A DNA stretch of 64,000 bases, taken from the NCBI GenBank assembly GCA_964459305.1, contig CAYWNA010000040.1, positions 3,305 through 67,304 of the forward strand, written 5' to 3'. The notes under the pieces are model-generated. The model did not search any database and was not told where the DNA came from. It saw only the letters and a list, made by a program, of their open reading frames with translations. Shown piece after piece: positions 27,564 to 37,459 of the stretch; the stretch's first letter is position 1; each line of letters opens with the position of its first letter. The translations under genes and the position numbers were made by a program. This DNA comes from CAYWNA01 sp964459305 (GTDB taxonomy: Bacteria > Planctomycetota > Planctomycetia > Pirellulales > Pirellulaceae).

Positions 27564-28541
27564 GTGACGCGAGTCGTTCTTCTGATCGTTTTGTTGTGCT
27601 TCTGGTCTGTGTGTATCGGATGTAGTCAGCCGAGTACGTCGCGGCCTACCGAACCTGGCACGCCGCAAGATGAAGGTTCGACGGAGACCGAGTCGTCCGA
27701 GGGTCAGGCCGAGATCGACGCGGACGATACCGAACAGGCTGATGCGGACGAAAGTAGCGAGCAAGAGCCGGAGGCAGAAGAAGAGGCCAAACCCATCCAC
27801 GCGCCCGATCAGCTTGCGGAGGCTTTGAAAGAGAAGAACCCTGGCTTTAGCGGTCAACTCCAGATGCAGCCGATCAACGCGGAATTGCTGGCCCTGGGTA
27901 TCAACGATCCGAAGGTCAAGGACATCAGCCCACTGGCGCGACAGCGGATTGGCGTGCTGGATCTGTCGAACTGCGATCTGGAGGATCTGAGTCCGCTTGA
28001 AGGGATGCCGCTGATGGAACTGTACCTGGAGAACAACCATCGGCTGAGCGATATCAGTCCATTGCGCGGCATGCCGTTACGGAAACTCTATCTTAGCAAC
28101 ACGCGAATCGAAAACCTTGGACCACTTCGCGGCGCCCCGTTGATGGAACTTAACGCCCTCGGCGCACAGGTCAATGACCTCTCGCCCCTGGAGGGATCGC
28201 CGATCCAGATGCTCTGGCTGACCGACTGTCCTGTCAAGGATATCTCGCCGCTGCGCAAGTCGCCGCTGGTCAGCCTGACCCTGGAAAACACCAAAGTCGA
28301 CGACATCAGCCCGCTGGCAGACCATCCGATCCAGCGGTTGCACATTGGCGGCGCCGAGGTGACGGACTTGACGCCCGTCGGCCGGATGCGGCTCACACGT
28401 TTGATTTTCACGCCCAGCAAGATCAAGAAAGGCATCGACGTCGTTCGTCCGATGCCAATTGGCGAGCTTGGCACGAACTTCGACAGCCGCATGCCGCCGA
28501 CCGCTTTCTGGGAGATGTACGACGAAGGCAAGTTTGATTGA
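27564..28541 (+). CDS. Leucine-rich-repeat lipoprotein
   Basis: 325 residues from GTG 27564, after TTGAGGAGTCTCC. Residues 1-20 are a lipoprotein signal with lipobox CIGC, so Cys20 would carry the lipid. Residues ~25-75 are a Glu/Asp/Ser-rich linker. From ~105 there are at least seven leucine-rich repeats of ~22 residues (LSPLEGMPLMELYLENN, ISPLRGMPLRKLYLSNT, LGPLRGAPLMELNALGA, ISPLADHPIQRLHIGG), the SDS22/internalin-like spacing common in planctomycete proteins. Expected role: protein or ligand binding at a membrane surface. It stands between the two arms of the catabolic block, 64 bp upstream of the FGGY kinase. Confidence 0.85.
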   Translation: MTRVVLLIVLLCFWSVCIGCSQPSTSRPTEPGTPQDEGSTETESSEGQAEIDADDTEQADADESSEQEPEAEEEAKPIHAPDQLAEALKEKNPGFSGQLQMQPINAELLALGINDPKVKDISPLARQRIGVLDLSNCDLEDLSPLEGMPLMELYLENNHRLSDISPLRGMPLRKLYLSNTRIENLGPLRGAPLMELNALGAQVNDLSPLEGSPIQMLWLTDCPVKDISPLRKSPLVSLTLENTKVDDISPLADHPIQRLHIGGAEVTDLTPVGRMRLTRLIFTPSKIKKGIDVVRPMPIGELGTNFDSRMPPTAFWEMYDEGKFD

Positions 28542-28605
28542 CTCCGCATGGGACCATTCTCACACGGGCGACACCATCACTCGACTCTATCGGGCAGGCT
28601 AAGCT

Positions 28606-30147
28606 ATGGACTATCTGGTCGGCATTGATCTCGGTTCCACTAATCTCAAGGCCATCGTTTACGATACGGCCGGCAATGCTGTGGCGCGGGCCAGTCGTCC
28701 TGCCGAGCGATTCAATCCCTATCCCGACCATCCGCAATGGGCTATCTGGAAACCGGAGCAAATTTGGGGTGATGTGTCCGAGTCGCTTCGGGAGGCCGTG
28801 TCGCAGCTTGACGACCCCGGCAGAATTCGCGGCGTAGCTGTCACCGGCATGGGAATGGACGGCGTGCCGCTGGACCAGGACGGACGTTGGCTGTACCCAT
28901 TCATTTCCTGGCACTGCCCGCGGACCGAACCGCAGCATCGCTGGTGGCTTGAGCGGATCGGCCGGGAAAAGCAATTCTCCGTCGGTGGGAACCAAATCTG
29001 GGTGTTCAACACAGCGTTTCGCCTGCTGTGGATGGCGGAAAACGAGCCGGAGATCCTGGGCGAGACTCACAAGTGGGTGTTGATCGAGGATTTTGTCAAC
29101 TTCATGCTGTGCGGTGCCCTGGCGACTGACCACAGCATGGCTTCGACAACGCTGCTGTTCGACCAGCGCGAACACGCATGGTCCGACGAACTGCTGGAGC
29201 TTTCCGGGATTGACCGAAATCTGCTGTGCGATCCAATGCCCAGCGGCACGGTGCTGGGCGAGGTTCACACGGCAGCCGCCGAGGCCACCGGTTTGCCGAC
29301 GGGAACGCCTGTTGTGCTGGGCGGCCACGACTACCTTTGCGGTGCTCTGCCGACCGGCGCTTTTCGTCCGGGCGTTGTCTGCGACGTGATCGGAACGTGG
29401 GAAATGATCGTCGAGGCGGTGGACGAGCCCGTTCTTACGCCCGCTGTCTGCGATATGGGCATCCTGGTCGACTCGCACGTCGCTCGCGGCAAGTGGGCGG
29501 CCATGGGAGCGATCGTTGCTGCCGAACAACTGGAGTGGTTCCGTCGTGAGTATGGCGATGCGGAAAAGCAACAAGCCGAACAGGAAGGCGGCGTCGATTG
29601 GGACTACTTGATGCAGGCCGCGTCCGCATCGCCGCCCGGCGCTCGTGGCTGCCTGTTCTTACCACACATGTCGGGCAGTCATTGTCCGACGCCCGATCAC
29701 CGCTCGCTGGGCGCGTTCGTGGGCCTGAAGAACATCACAACCAAAGGCGACATGCTTCGGGCCGTGATCGAGGGGCTGGACTATCAGTTTCTTCAAGTGG
29801 TAGATGGCTTTGAACGTGGGCTCGGTGTCCGGCCCAACAAGATCGCTGCCATCGGCGGAGCGGCTAACAACGAGTTTTGGATGCAGAACAAAGCAGACGT
29901 TGTGGGCATACCGATCGAGGTGCCGGAAATCGAAGAGGCGGTTGTACTAGGTGCGGCAATTCTGGCCGGAATCGGTGTGGGGATCTATCGAGACGAGCAG
30001 GACGCATACGCATTGGTACGCAAACCAGGGCGCGTTTATGAACCCGACGACGCGATGAATGAACGTTACCGCGAGTGTTTTGCTGTCTTCGAAGAGTTGT
30101 ATCCCTCGCTCAAGAACGTCAGCTCGAAGTTGCACGAGGCAACTTAA
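28606..30147 (+). CDS. FGGY-family carbohydrate kinase
   Basis: 513 residues from ATG 28606. The actin-like ATPase fold is clear: MDYLVGIDLGSTNLKAIVYD (phosphate-1), VTGMGMDGVPLD, IEDFVNFMLCGALATDHSMA (catalytic-base region), GGHDYLCGAL, LFLPHMSGSHCPTPDHRS, and the FGGY C-terminal block near KIAAIGGAANNEFWMQNKAD. Members phosphorylate gluconate, xylulose, erythritol, AI-2 and other sugars; I would guess a sugar acid or polyol here. It is divergent from the GldA/aldolase/SDR run but close enough to belong to one pathway. Confidence 0.88.
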   Translation: MDYLVGIDLGSTNLKAIVYDTAGNAVARASRPAERFNPYPDHPQWAIWKPEQIWGDVSESLREAVSQLDDPGRIRGVAVTGMGMDGVPLDQDGRWLYPFISWHCPRTEPQHRWWLERIGREKQFSVGGNQIWVFNTAFRLLWMAENEPEILGETHKWVLIEDFVNFMLCGALATDHSMASTTLLFDQREHAWSDELLELSGIDRNLLCDPMPSGTVLGEVHTAAAEATGLPTGTPVVLGGHDYLCGALPTGAFRPGVVCDVIGTWEMIVEAVDEPVLTPAVCDMGILVDSHVARGKWAAMGAIVAAEQLEWFRREYGDAEKQQAEQEGGVDWDYLMQAASASPPGARGCLFLPHMSGSHCPTPDHRSLGAFVGLKNITTKGDMLRAVIEGLDYQFLQVVDGFERGLGVRPNKIAAIGGAANNEFWMQNKADVVGIPIEVPEIEEAVVLGAAILAGIGVGIYRDEQDAYALVRKPGRVYEPDDAMNERYRECFAVFEELYPSLKNVSSKLHEAT

Positions 30148-30179
30148 GGACGGCGAACCAACTTGCCAGTCGAATCATA

Positions 30180-30223
30180 ATTTTGCCCGAGCATGATTTT
30201 ACCTTGTCTTCCTCGGGCAAAAT
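30180..30223. terminator. Bidirectional terminator candidate between convergent genes
   Basis: ATTTTGCCCGAG and CTCGGGCAAAAT form a perfect 12-bp inverted repeat around a 20-base loop. It sits between the stops of the FGGY kinase (30147) and the propeller-methyltransferase gene (30239), where a two-way terminator is expected. Confidence 0.6.
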
Positions 30224-30238
30224 CATCGGAGCCCATAG

Positions 30239-32686
30239 TCACTGCGCGTTCGACGTTTGGTAATCTGTTAACAAATACTTGCCGGCTTTCTTCTCGAACG
30301 AAAGTACAAGCTGCTCGTCGACGATTTTCCAGGTCTCTACCTCGGGCTGATCCGACGCGACACTCTCGATCGAACTACTGCGGCCTTTCCCAGACAACCG
30401 AAAAGTCCGCCCGGCCTTCGTTCTTAAGCCGCGCAAGCGCCAACAATTGCGTTTCAGCCAGTCGCCAGGTGGCAGCGAGATCTCTGGACCGCCAATGAAG
30501 GGATCGACTTCCGGTGAGACCTTGTCGGGTTGCGTCTTGCCAAAAACCAGTAGGAATCGGTCGGACGACGGTTGTGGGCCTTCGAACCAAAGCGAGAAAC
30601 CGGCTTCGGCCATTTCTTGCTTCACGGTTTGGGGCTGTATCATCCGGCGGTGGCTCGCCTCGCGTCGAGCGAGCGACGTCTTTGCCGCCCGGTCAAGAAC
30701 GTAGACACAGCCGGTTGGCGAAAGGCGTTCGTGGATCTTGGCCAGCAGGGTTTCGCCGTGGAATAGCAAATGGTAGCTGTCCAGGAAGAACACAACATCG
30801 ATCGGTTCGGGCTCGAGGTGAGGATCGCCCTTTTCTGTGAGAACCGAAGGGAACGAAATTTCCGGGGGAAGAGGCGGTCGTTCGTCCTTCTGCGTGGCCC
30901 ATTCCTCCAAGACGATCTCGACGGCCTGGCCGGACGAGTTTTTCAGGATCGGCGCTATCAGCTTGCGCCCCTCGCCCAATGCGACAAAAACGGGCCGCTG
31001 ATAGGGTTTGCCGAGGGGGAGAAACATCGGACCATTCTCTTCGATCTGCAAGGGTGAGAAAGGATCCGGATCTTGCCCAGGATTCTCCACTCCCTCGGGA
31101 CGTTCAAACACAAGGACAAATTCATCCTTCCCCTGCCAGCACTCTTCGGCGCACTCGACAAACGCAAAGCCTTCTTCCCTCGCCTCGCGGACCACCGTTG
31201 TTTCGGCAATCCAATGATGCTTCTTGGCGCGAACCTCTCGTTCGACCCAGTCCTGCAGCGTACCGAGTTGTTTATCGACGATCACCAGACGACCACCCGG
31301 TTTGAGAGATCGCCAAAGCCCTCGCAACATCTCCCGCGGCTTGGAAAAATGGTGATAGACGTAGCGCATGAAAGCGAAATCCGCGGACGCTGCCGGTAAA
31401 CATGGATCGTCGGCGCTGCCCAACACGGCTCGCACTTGGGAAAGCCCTTTTTCTTTGGCTTTCTTCTCCACCAACTGGACCTTGCTTTCTACGACCTCCT
31501 GGGCGAAAACCGTGCCCTTCTCGCCAACGATCTCGGCGAAGACCCATGCGTCCTGGCCGTTGCCAGTGCCAATGTCTGCAACCGCCGAGCCTTCCGTTAG
31601 GCCCAAATGAGCAACCAGACCGCGGAGCGACTTCACCCGCTTGCTTGCCTTTGCCGCACGCGATGGTTTGGATTTCTTGGGGGTGACATTCGAATTCTGC
31701 GGTTCGTTCGCCGGCGGCTTTCGGGTGGCATCTGCTTTGCCACGCGGTAACCAGATCTTCACTTCCGGATGCATGGTGTACAGTCGAAGCACATTGCCAT
31801 CGTTCACGAATACGCCGCTTGAATCATTGCTCCGAATGACCGGGTTCTTCGCGTATTTCTTCCAGTGCACCAGGTCGTCCGAGACTGCCAGGCAAGTGGT
31901 CCACGGCCCTTTCCATTTCGGATCGGCATTGGCGTGGTAGATCCCGTAGTAGCGTTCCTGGTAGCGCACAACCTGGTTCAGAGCAACGGCATGTTTGTCG
32001 TAAACTTCGGGCCCGCATGTGATGACGGGGTCGTCTTGGACGTTGGTCCATTGTTTTCGGTCCTTGGACGTAGCCAACCACACGCCACGGTCGCCGCGCT
32101 CGTAGAACAGATGCCACGTCGAGTTCTCGATCCACATCGTAGGCGTGCCGTAAGGGCCCGGACTGATTGGATCTCCCGACGTCATTCGGACATCCAAGCG
32201 GCCATGATCATCCCAGTGAACGCCGTCGTTGGACGTGAGCATGTGTGCGATATCGCGCCGGCCCTCGGCGAACATGTAGTAGGTGCCGTCGTGCCGGACG
32301 ACGCACATATCCTCGACCCAAGACTGGTCACACACGGGATTGTCTGGATGGCGCGACCAGCGTAGGCCATCGGTCGAAGTGGCGTAGCCCAGTCGTTTGG
32401 TGTCGGTCCGCTCGGAATTGTATCCGGTGTACCACAGATGCCACTTGTCGTCGTCGCGCAGAATGTAGCCTCGCTCGCGAATCATACGATCCCACGTGTC
32501 CCCGCCCGCCCCGGCGAATACGGGATTGCCTTCGTATGGGAAGAAATCGACCAGTTCATCAGGGTACTGGTCGGCGGACGGAGTATTGGCCTGCGCCAAC
32601 GCAGGGCGATGCGATCCAATGGCAAACAGAATGATCGTTGAAAAGAAAACCATCGTTGCCCGAAGAATGGCTGGTCGTCGAAACAT
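30239..32686 (-). CDS. Secreted five-bladed-propeller (GH43/GH130-like) protein fused to methyltransferase-like domains
   Basis: 815 residues from ATG 32686. Signal peptide to about residue 31 (IGSHRPALAQ). Residues ~45-330 resemble GH43/GH130-type propellers: GYILRDDDKWHLWYTGYN, LGYATSTDGLRWSRHPDNP, YYMFAEGRRDIAHMLTS, TWHLFYERGDRGVWLATS. A Lys/Ser-rich linker follows. Residues ~355-510 are a class I methyltransferase domain (AVADIGTGNGQDAWVFA, FMRYVYHHFSKPREML, LKPGGRLVIVDKQ). Residues ~560-720 look like a second, degenerate copy (IDVVFFLDSYHLLFHGETLL, RLSPTGCVYVLDRA, FLLVFGKTQP) without a clear glycine-rich motif. The C-terminal ~90 residues match nothing recognised. Confidence 0.85.
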   Translation of the reverse strand: MFRRPAILRATMVFFSTIILFAIGSHRPALAQANTPSADQYPDELVDFFPYEGNPVFAGAGGDTWDRMIRERGYILRDDDKWHLWYTGYNSERTDTKRLGYATSTDGLRWSRHPDNPVCDQSWVEDMCVVRHDGTYYMFAEGRRDIAHMLTSNDGVHWDDHGRLDVRMTSGDPISPGPYGTPTMWIENSTWHLFYERGDRGVWLATSKDRKQWTNVQDDPVITCGPEVYDKHAVALNQVVRYQERYYGIYHANADPKWKGPWTTCLAVSDDLVHWKKYAKNPVIRSNDSSGVFVNDGNVLRLYTMHPEVKIWLPRGKADATRKPPANEPQNSNVTPKKSKPSRAAKASKRVKSLRGLVAHLGLTEGSAVADIGTGNGQDAWVFAEIVGEKGTVFAQEVVESKVQLVEKKAKEKGLSQVRAVLGSADDPCLPAASADFAFMRYVYHHFSKPREMLRGLWRSLKPGGRLVIVDKQLGTLQDWVEREVRAKKHHWIAETTVVREAREEGFAFVECAEECWQGKDEFVLVFERPEGVENPGQDPDPFSPLQIEENGPMFLPLGKPYQRPVFVALGEGRKLIAPILKNSSGQAVEIVLEEWATQKDERPPLPPEISFPSVLTEKGDPHLEPEPIDVVFFLDSYHLLFHGETLLAKIHERLSPTGCVYVLDRAAKTSLARREASHRRMIQPQTVKQEMAEAGFSLWFEGPQPSSDRFLLVFGKTQPDKVSPEVDPFIGGPEISLPPGDWLKRNCWRLRGLRTKAGRTFRLSGKGRSSSIESVASDQPEVETWKIVDEQLVLSFEKKAGKYLLTDYQTSNAQ

Positions 32687-32925
32687 GTTGCATCATCTCC
32701 TGGTCGCATGTCTTCAGTGGGCGAGGTTGCCTTTACTGGGTAGGCCATTTTCGCCCTGGAGCGGATTGGCCTGATGACGGAAACATATGGGCGGGCCGCT
32801 CGACAGCGGACCATTCTCGCATTAAAGTTATTGGTTTGCCAGCTTACCTTAATTACTGTGCGCCGGGTATCTCCAATCCTATTGTGTGGACGGGGATTCG
32901 GCGACCGGCCAGAAAGGAAGACTTC

Positions 32926-34281
<1,356 letters not shown>

Positions 34282-34302
34282 CGCCCGACGCCAAGAAAAG
34301 AA

Positions 34303-34338
34303 CAGTGGCAGTCCCCGATGAACCGAGGGCTGCCACTG
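34303..34338. terminator. Hairpin between convergent trpB and porin genes
   Basis: CAGTGGCAG and CTGCCACTG pair around a loop that can extend the stem with CCCC/GGG. It lies between the stop of the trpB gene (34281) and that of the porin gene (34369). There is no strong T-run, so a terminator is likely by position rather than by sequence. Confidence 0.5.
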
Positions 34339-34368
34339 ACTCACGAATCTTGGTATTCAGAATCCCGT

Positions 34369-35874
34369 TTAGTACGTAATCACCATGTCCACGGCAGCCG
34401 TGAACTGGTTATTGGCGGTACCAGCGTCGAACGGACGTTGATTGGCGGCAGCGCCGATGAAACCTCGCTCGCCGTTGTACCAATCGTAGCGCAGTTCCGG
34501 CCGGAAGAACACATTCGCGTGCGGCCGCCACGTGACGCCGCCCGTCAATGCGTAGAAATTGCCCGCGAAGCCGCGACCGGCCCAGGCAGGCATGCCGATG
34601 TTTCCGGGGCCGGCAATAATGGCACCGTCGTCATCACGCATGATTTCGTATCGCAGGTTGGCCGACAGGCAGGGATTGATCGTGTAAAGGAAGTACTGAT
34701 TCAATCCGTACCATTCGGCGTCGGCACCGGCTGGCGCAGGGGAGCCGTTGTTCTGCAATCCAAGGTTGTGCACCGCGACATACTTGAAATTGTCGGTGAG
34801 CTTGTGCTGCAGTACGGTGCTATAGACGAATCGTTCCTGGTCACCGGCAGGCGCATCCTGCGGACCCGCCGAGAAGGCCCACGACAGCGATGTGCGTTTG
34901 TCGCAGGTGGCCCATTTGAAACCGCCCATGACATCCCAACTTTCGTTGTTGTCTTCCCACGTGAACCAGCCGCGGTGAACACCGGCCTGTACCGACAATC
35001 GGTCTGACACTTTGTAGTCGGCCAACGCTCCCATCACCAACTGGGGTACGGTGTAGCCGTACGAATAGGAATGGGAGTAAAACGGGTTGGGTGGCGCCGG
35101 GATAAGCTCGTAGTCCAGTATGGCCGCATGCTTACCAAGTTTCACGGACAAGTCGTTGTACGCCACTTCGACGTATGCCTGCGGGATGACGATGCCGTAG
35201 TCCGTAAGGCCGTTGATCCTGTCTTCCAAACCGAAGGAGGCTCCGAATCGACCATCGGTGCCGTACATCGCGTCGATGTGTCCGCCAACAGCGACACCGC
35301 AACCGCCCGTGTCGGCAGGACGATGGAGAAACATCCAGAATTGGTTCAACTGGTACTCCCCGTCCTTATCGTTCGTGGCTACCGGGCCATTGATACCGTC
35401 TGCCGGATTGCGGCTGTTAAAGGTTATGCCTTGCTGGATCCAGCCGCCCACCCCGATTCCTAGGTTTTGCAGGGCACATGGTTGCGGCATCTTCCAGGGT
35501 TCGCCGAGACAGCAACCGCCGAGGAGACCACAGTCATACTGTGAGCAGTCACAGCATTTTACGGGCATGCCACACGAGTCTTTGACCGCCCATTGTGGCT
35601 CCTCGTCGCTCACCGACGCATCAGCTGGTGGCTGGGGCGGCTCTACGGCTGTGGCCTCTTGGCTGGCGGCAGCACTTGCCGGCTCCTGGTCGGTGACCGT
35701 TAGGTCACTGGGGGATTCTTTGGCGGCTGCCTTTGGTTTGGGCGCAGCAACCGCGTCATCCGCCACAGTCTCTTGTGCGGCGAATCTGGTCCGGTACTGC
35801 GGTTCGGCCCAAACCATAGTCGTTGGGAGGATCCCCAATAGGGCAACTACAATAAGGTCCTTTCCGATTTTCAT
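34369..35874 (-). CDS. Outer-membrane beta-barrel porin (OmpL-like, BBP2 type)
   Basis: 501 residues from ATG 35874 (an ATG five codons upstream is possible). Signal peptide MKIGKDLIVVALLGILPTTM with VWA cleavage, then a ~90-residue Ala/Pro/Glu linker and a Cys-rich patch (GMPVKCCDCSQYDCGLLGG, six or more cysteines). The rest is beta-barrel: LNQFWMFLHRPADTGGCGVA, GGHIDAMYGTDGRFG, YTVPQLVMGALADYKVSD, LSWAFSAGPQDA, ending in the aromatic VDMVITY expected of outer-membrane proteins. This is the usual form of planctomycete BBP2 porins. Strong evidence of an outer membrane in the host. Confidence 0.85.
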   Translation of the reverse strand: MKIGKDLIVVALLGILPTTMVWAEPQYRTRFAAQETVADDAVAAPKPKAAAKESPSDLTVTDQEPASAAASQEATAVEPPQPPADASVSDEEPQWAVKDSCGMPVKCCDCSQYDCGLLGGCCLGEPWKMPQPCALQNLGIGVGGWIQQGITFNSRNPADGINGPVATNDKDGEYQLNQFWMFLHRPADTGGCGVAVGGHIDAMYGTDGRFGASFGLEDRINGLTDYGIVIPQAYVEVAYNDLSVKLGKHAAILDYELIPAPPNPFYSHSYSYGYTVPQLVMGALADYKVSDRLSVQAGVHRGWFTWEDNNESWDVMGGFKWATCDKRTSLSWAFSAGPQDAPAGDQERFVYSTVLQHKLTDNFKYVAVHNLGLQNNGSPAPAGADAEWYGLNQYFLYTINPCLSANLRYEIMRDDDGAIIAGPGNIGMPAWAGRGFAGNFYALTGGVTWRPHANVFFRPELRYDWYNGERGFIGAAANQRPFDAGTANNQFTAAVDMVITY

Positions 35875-36066
35875 GATCTGAGACTCCATTCAACAGAGAT
35901 ACGGGCTGAGGGTAGGCAGGTTACCGCTTGCGCGGAAGAGGCAAGAGCGGCGATACGCCTATCGATGCAACTGGTTAATCGTGTTGTATCAGCTCTGGCT
36001 ATCTAACAGGTCGGAGCGCACGTTCGCAAAATTTCAGTCGTTTCGCTTATGCCGCAAGTGACACGC

Positions 36067-36226
36067 GGTACTGCTCTGCGCGTGGTGCTGGTTAGTCAGA
36101 CTTTGCCGGCTGATTGCCCAGCTGAAACCATGCCGACATGCACTTTGCGACGATGTTAGGACTTACAAGGCAAACGCCAGACCGTACTGTTTTACGCATC
36201 GTGCCTGCTAGCAAAACCTTGCTGGC
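36067..36226. repeat. Two degenerate 44-nt direct repeats
   Basis: Segments 36067-36110 and 36183-36226 share about 30 of 44 positions without gaps, with common blocks GTACTG, TGC and CTTGC/GGC. They look like old copies of one dispersed element. Confidence 0.5.
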
Positions 36227-36257
36227 AAGACATGAAGTAGCGGTCTTAGGGGTCATG

Positions 36258-36423
36258 GGGCGCAGGAAGAGGTTTGTAGCTGGCTTCGCGCGTGAGCCGC
36301 AGGGCTTGCGAGCTTAGTCGTGAGTCGGCCAAAACCGACTCACTATAAACGGTGAGGTCGCTTCGGCGGCCAAAGCCTACCTGGGCGGGTCCGTACCTGT
36401 CCAGAACTTGTTTCTCGAACTTC
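36258..36423 (-). repeat. 166-bp repeat, copy B of an inverted pair
   Basis: This is the reverse complement of 19024-19189 at about 95% identity by eye, starting GGGCGCAGGAAGAGG and ending TTTCTCGAACTTC. It directly precedes the group II intron maturase fragment, separated by ~50 bp. Confidence 0.9.
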
Positions 36424-36475
36424 ATTATAGGAGGTATGCAGCTAGTGCCATTCGTGTCACAACCTGGACGCCCGA

Positions 36476-36715
36476 GTGATTACGAAGCTGAACCAAGTGA
36501 TTCGAGGCACGGCGAACTATTTCTCCACGAACTTCTCGACGTGCATCAAACTTTTTCAGAAACTTGACAAGTGGATTCGCATGCGCGTCCGCTGCATGAA
36601 GTTCAAACGGAAATCGGAGTTTGACAACTACCGACTCAGACAGGGATCGTTTGACAAGAAACTTGGGTTACTCAAGATGCTGAGCTTTACCAATACGACC
36701 ATGTGTAAGACGTGA
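36476..36715 (+). pseudogene. Group II intron reverse transcriptase/maturase, C-terminal fragment
   Basis: The frame reads VITKLNQVIRGTANYFSTNF, then FQKLDKWIRMRVRCMKFKRK and DNYRLRQGSFDKKLGLLKML. The LNxxIRGxxNY, LDxWIRxRxR and KRK blocks are those of the group II intron maturase X domain at the C-terminus of intron-encoded reverse transcriptases. The whole polymerase part (about 350 residues) is missing upstream. Position next to a repeat and a group II-like hairpin supports an intron fossil. Confidence 0.75.
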
Positions 36716-36783
36716 AGCTGACTCCTCTGGGCAACACTTCCTTGGTACGGGAGGGTCTGCCGAGGCGATGGACCGGGGGTCGC

Positions 36784-36808
36784 CCGGTGCGGGAAAGCCG
36801 CACGCCGG
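36784..36808 (+). ncRNA. GAAA-capped hairpin like the RNA part of a group II intron
   Basis: CCGGTGCGG, GAAA, CCGCACGCCGG form a stable stem with a GNRA tetraloop. Group II introns carry a similar conserved hairpin of the form GAGCCGGATGCGGGAAACTC. It lies ~70 bp after the maturase fragment. Probably part of the same intron remnant rather than a functional RNA. Confidence 0.45.
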
Positions 36809-37110
36809 TAAATACAGGGAATGAACCTTGTCGCGAATCCAGCTACGAGTTTCGTCGACGAATCCTCGCCATCCCGCAGACCCGTTCCTGCGCCCCAGCG
36901 CATTCGTGGTCTCCCTCGATTCGTTGGTACCCCACCCTAGAGATTCTTTTCCGATTTTGTTTCAACTCGGCCAGGGTGTGTATCACAATATACTCAGGGG
37001 TTAGCCTTGTCGCGGGGAAAATTCGCGTAATCCTCTGACAGGTCGTGCCTGACGTGTTCAGTTTGAAGCCGTTAAATGGTCATCGAAGGGATTGCCTGTT
37101 TTTGTTCCAG

Positions 37111-37227
37111 CCCCGAAGGGGCGACCCTAAGCCAGCCAGGGTGGAGCGACGTGAGCGAAACGAACGTCGCGCAACCCTGGGTGCGAAGGACCACACAACC
37201 TAAAACCCCAAAGGGGTGGCCCTAAGC
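37111..37227. repeat. Pair of near-identical 22-nt direct repeats
   Basis: CCCCGAAGGGGCGACCCTAAGC at 37111 and CCCCAAAGGGGTGGCCCTAAGC at 37206 are 95 bp apart. Each contains a small CCCC-GGGG hairpin. The type resembles REP-like intergenic repeats in planctomycetes. Confidence 0.6.
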
Positions 37228-37459
37228 GTAGACTTGGGAGTTGGGGCTTTCAGTTCTTTCTGATCTTCTTCCCAGGGTTTCGCGGCGTTCGCGGATTCAC
37301 GTCGCTGTACCCTGGGCTGACATAGGAATGTGCCTTTGGCACTGAAGAGACCGGAACGAAACTGGGGACAATTCAAGTCGATTGCATGATACTGCAGACT
37401 GAACACCCCCAAGGTCGTGCCCATCTTCAATTAGCCCCTATCGGCCAGGTGACGTAGCA

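Larger units (their letters stand above)
35875..37459. other. 1.6-kb gene-poor stretch filled with degenerate repeats
   Basis: No intact gene is seen. In order it holds two degenerate 44-nt repeats (36067-36226), the 166-bp inverted repeat copy B (36258-36423), a group II intron maturase fragment (36476-36715), a GNRA-type hairpin (36784-36808) and a pair of 22-nt direct repeats (37111-37227). The promoter of the giant membrane protein gene at 37460 must lie near its right end. Confidence 0.7.

Noticed and set aside
32638..32925. Extension of the trpB frame upstream of 32926
   Set aside because: The ATG at 32926 has a GGAAG-type site, and the extra residues do not resemble TrpB2.
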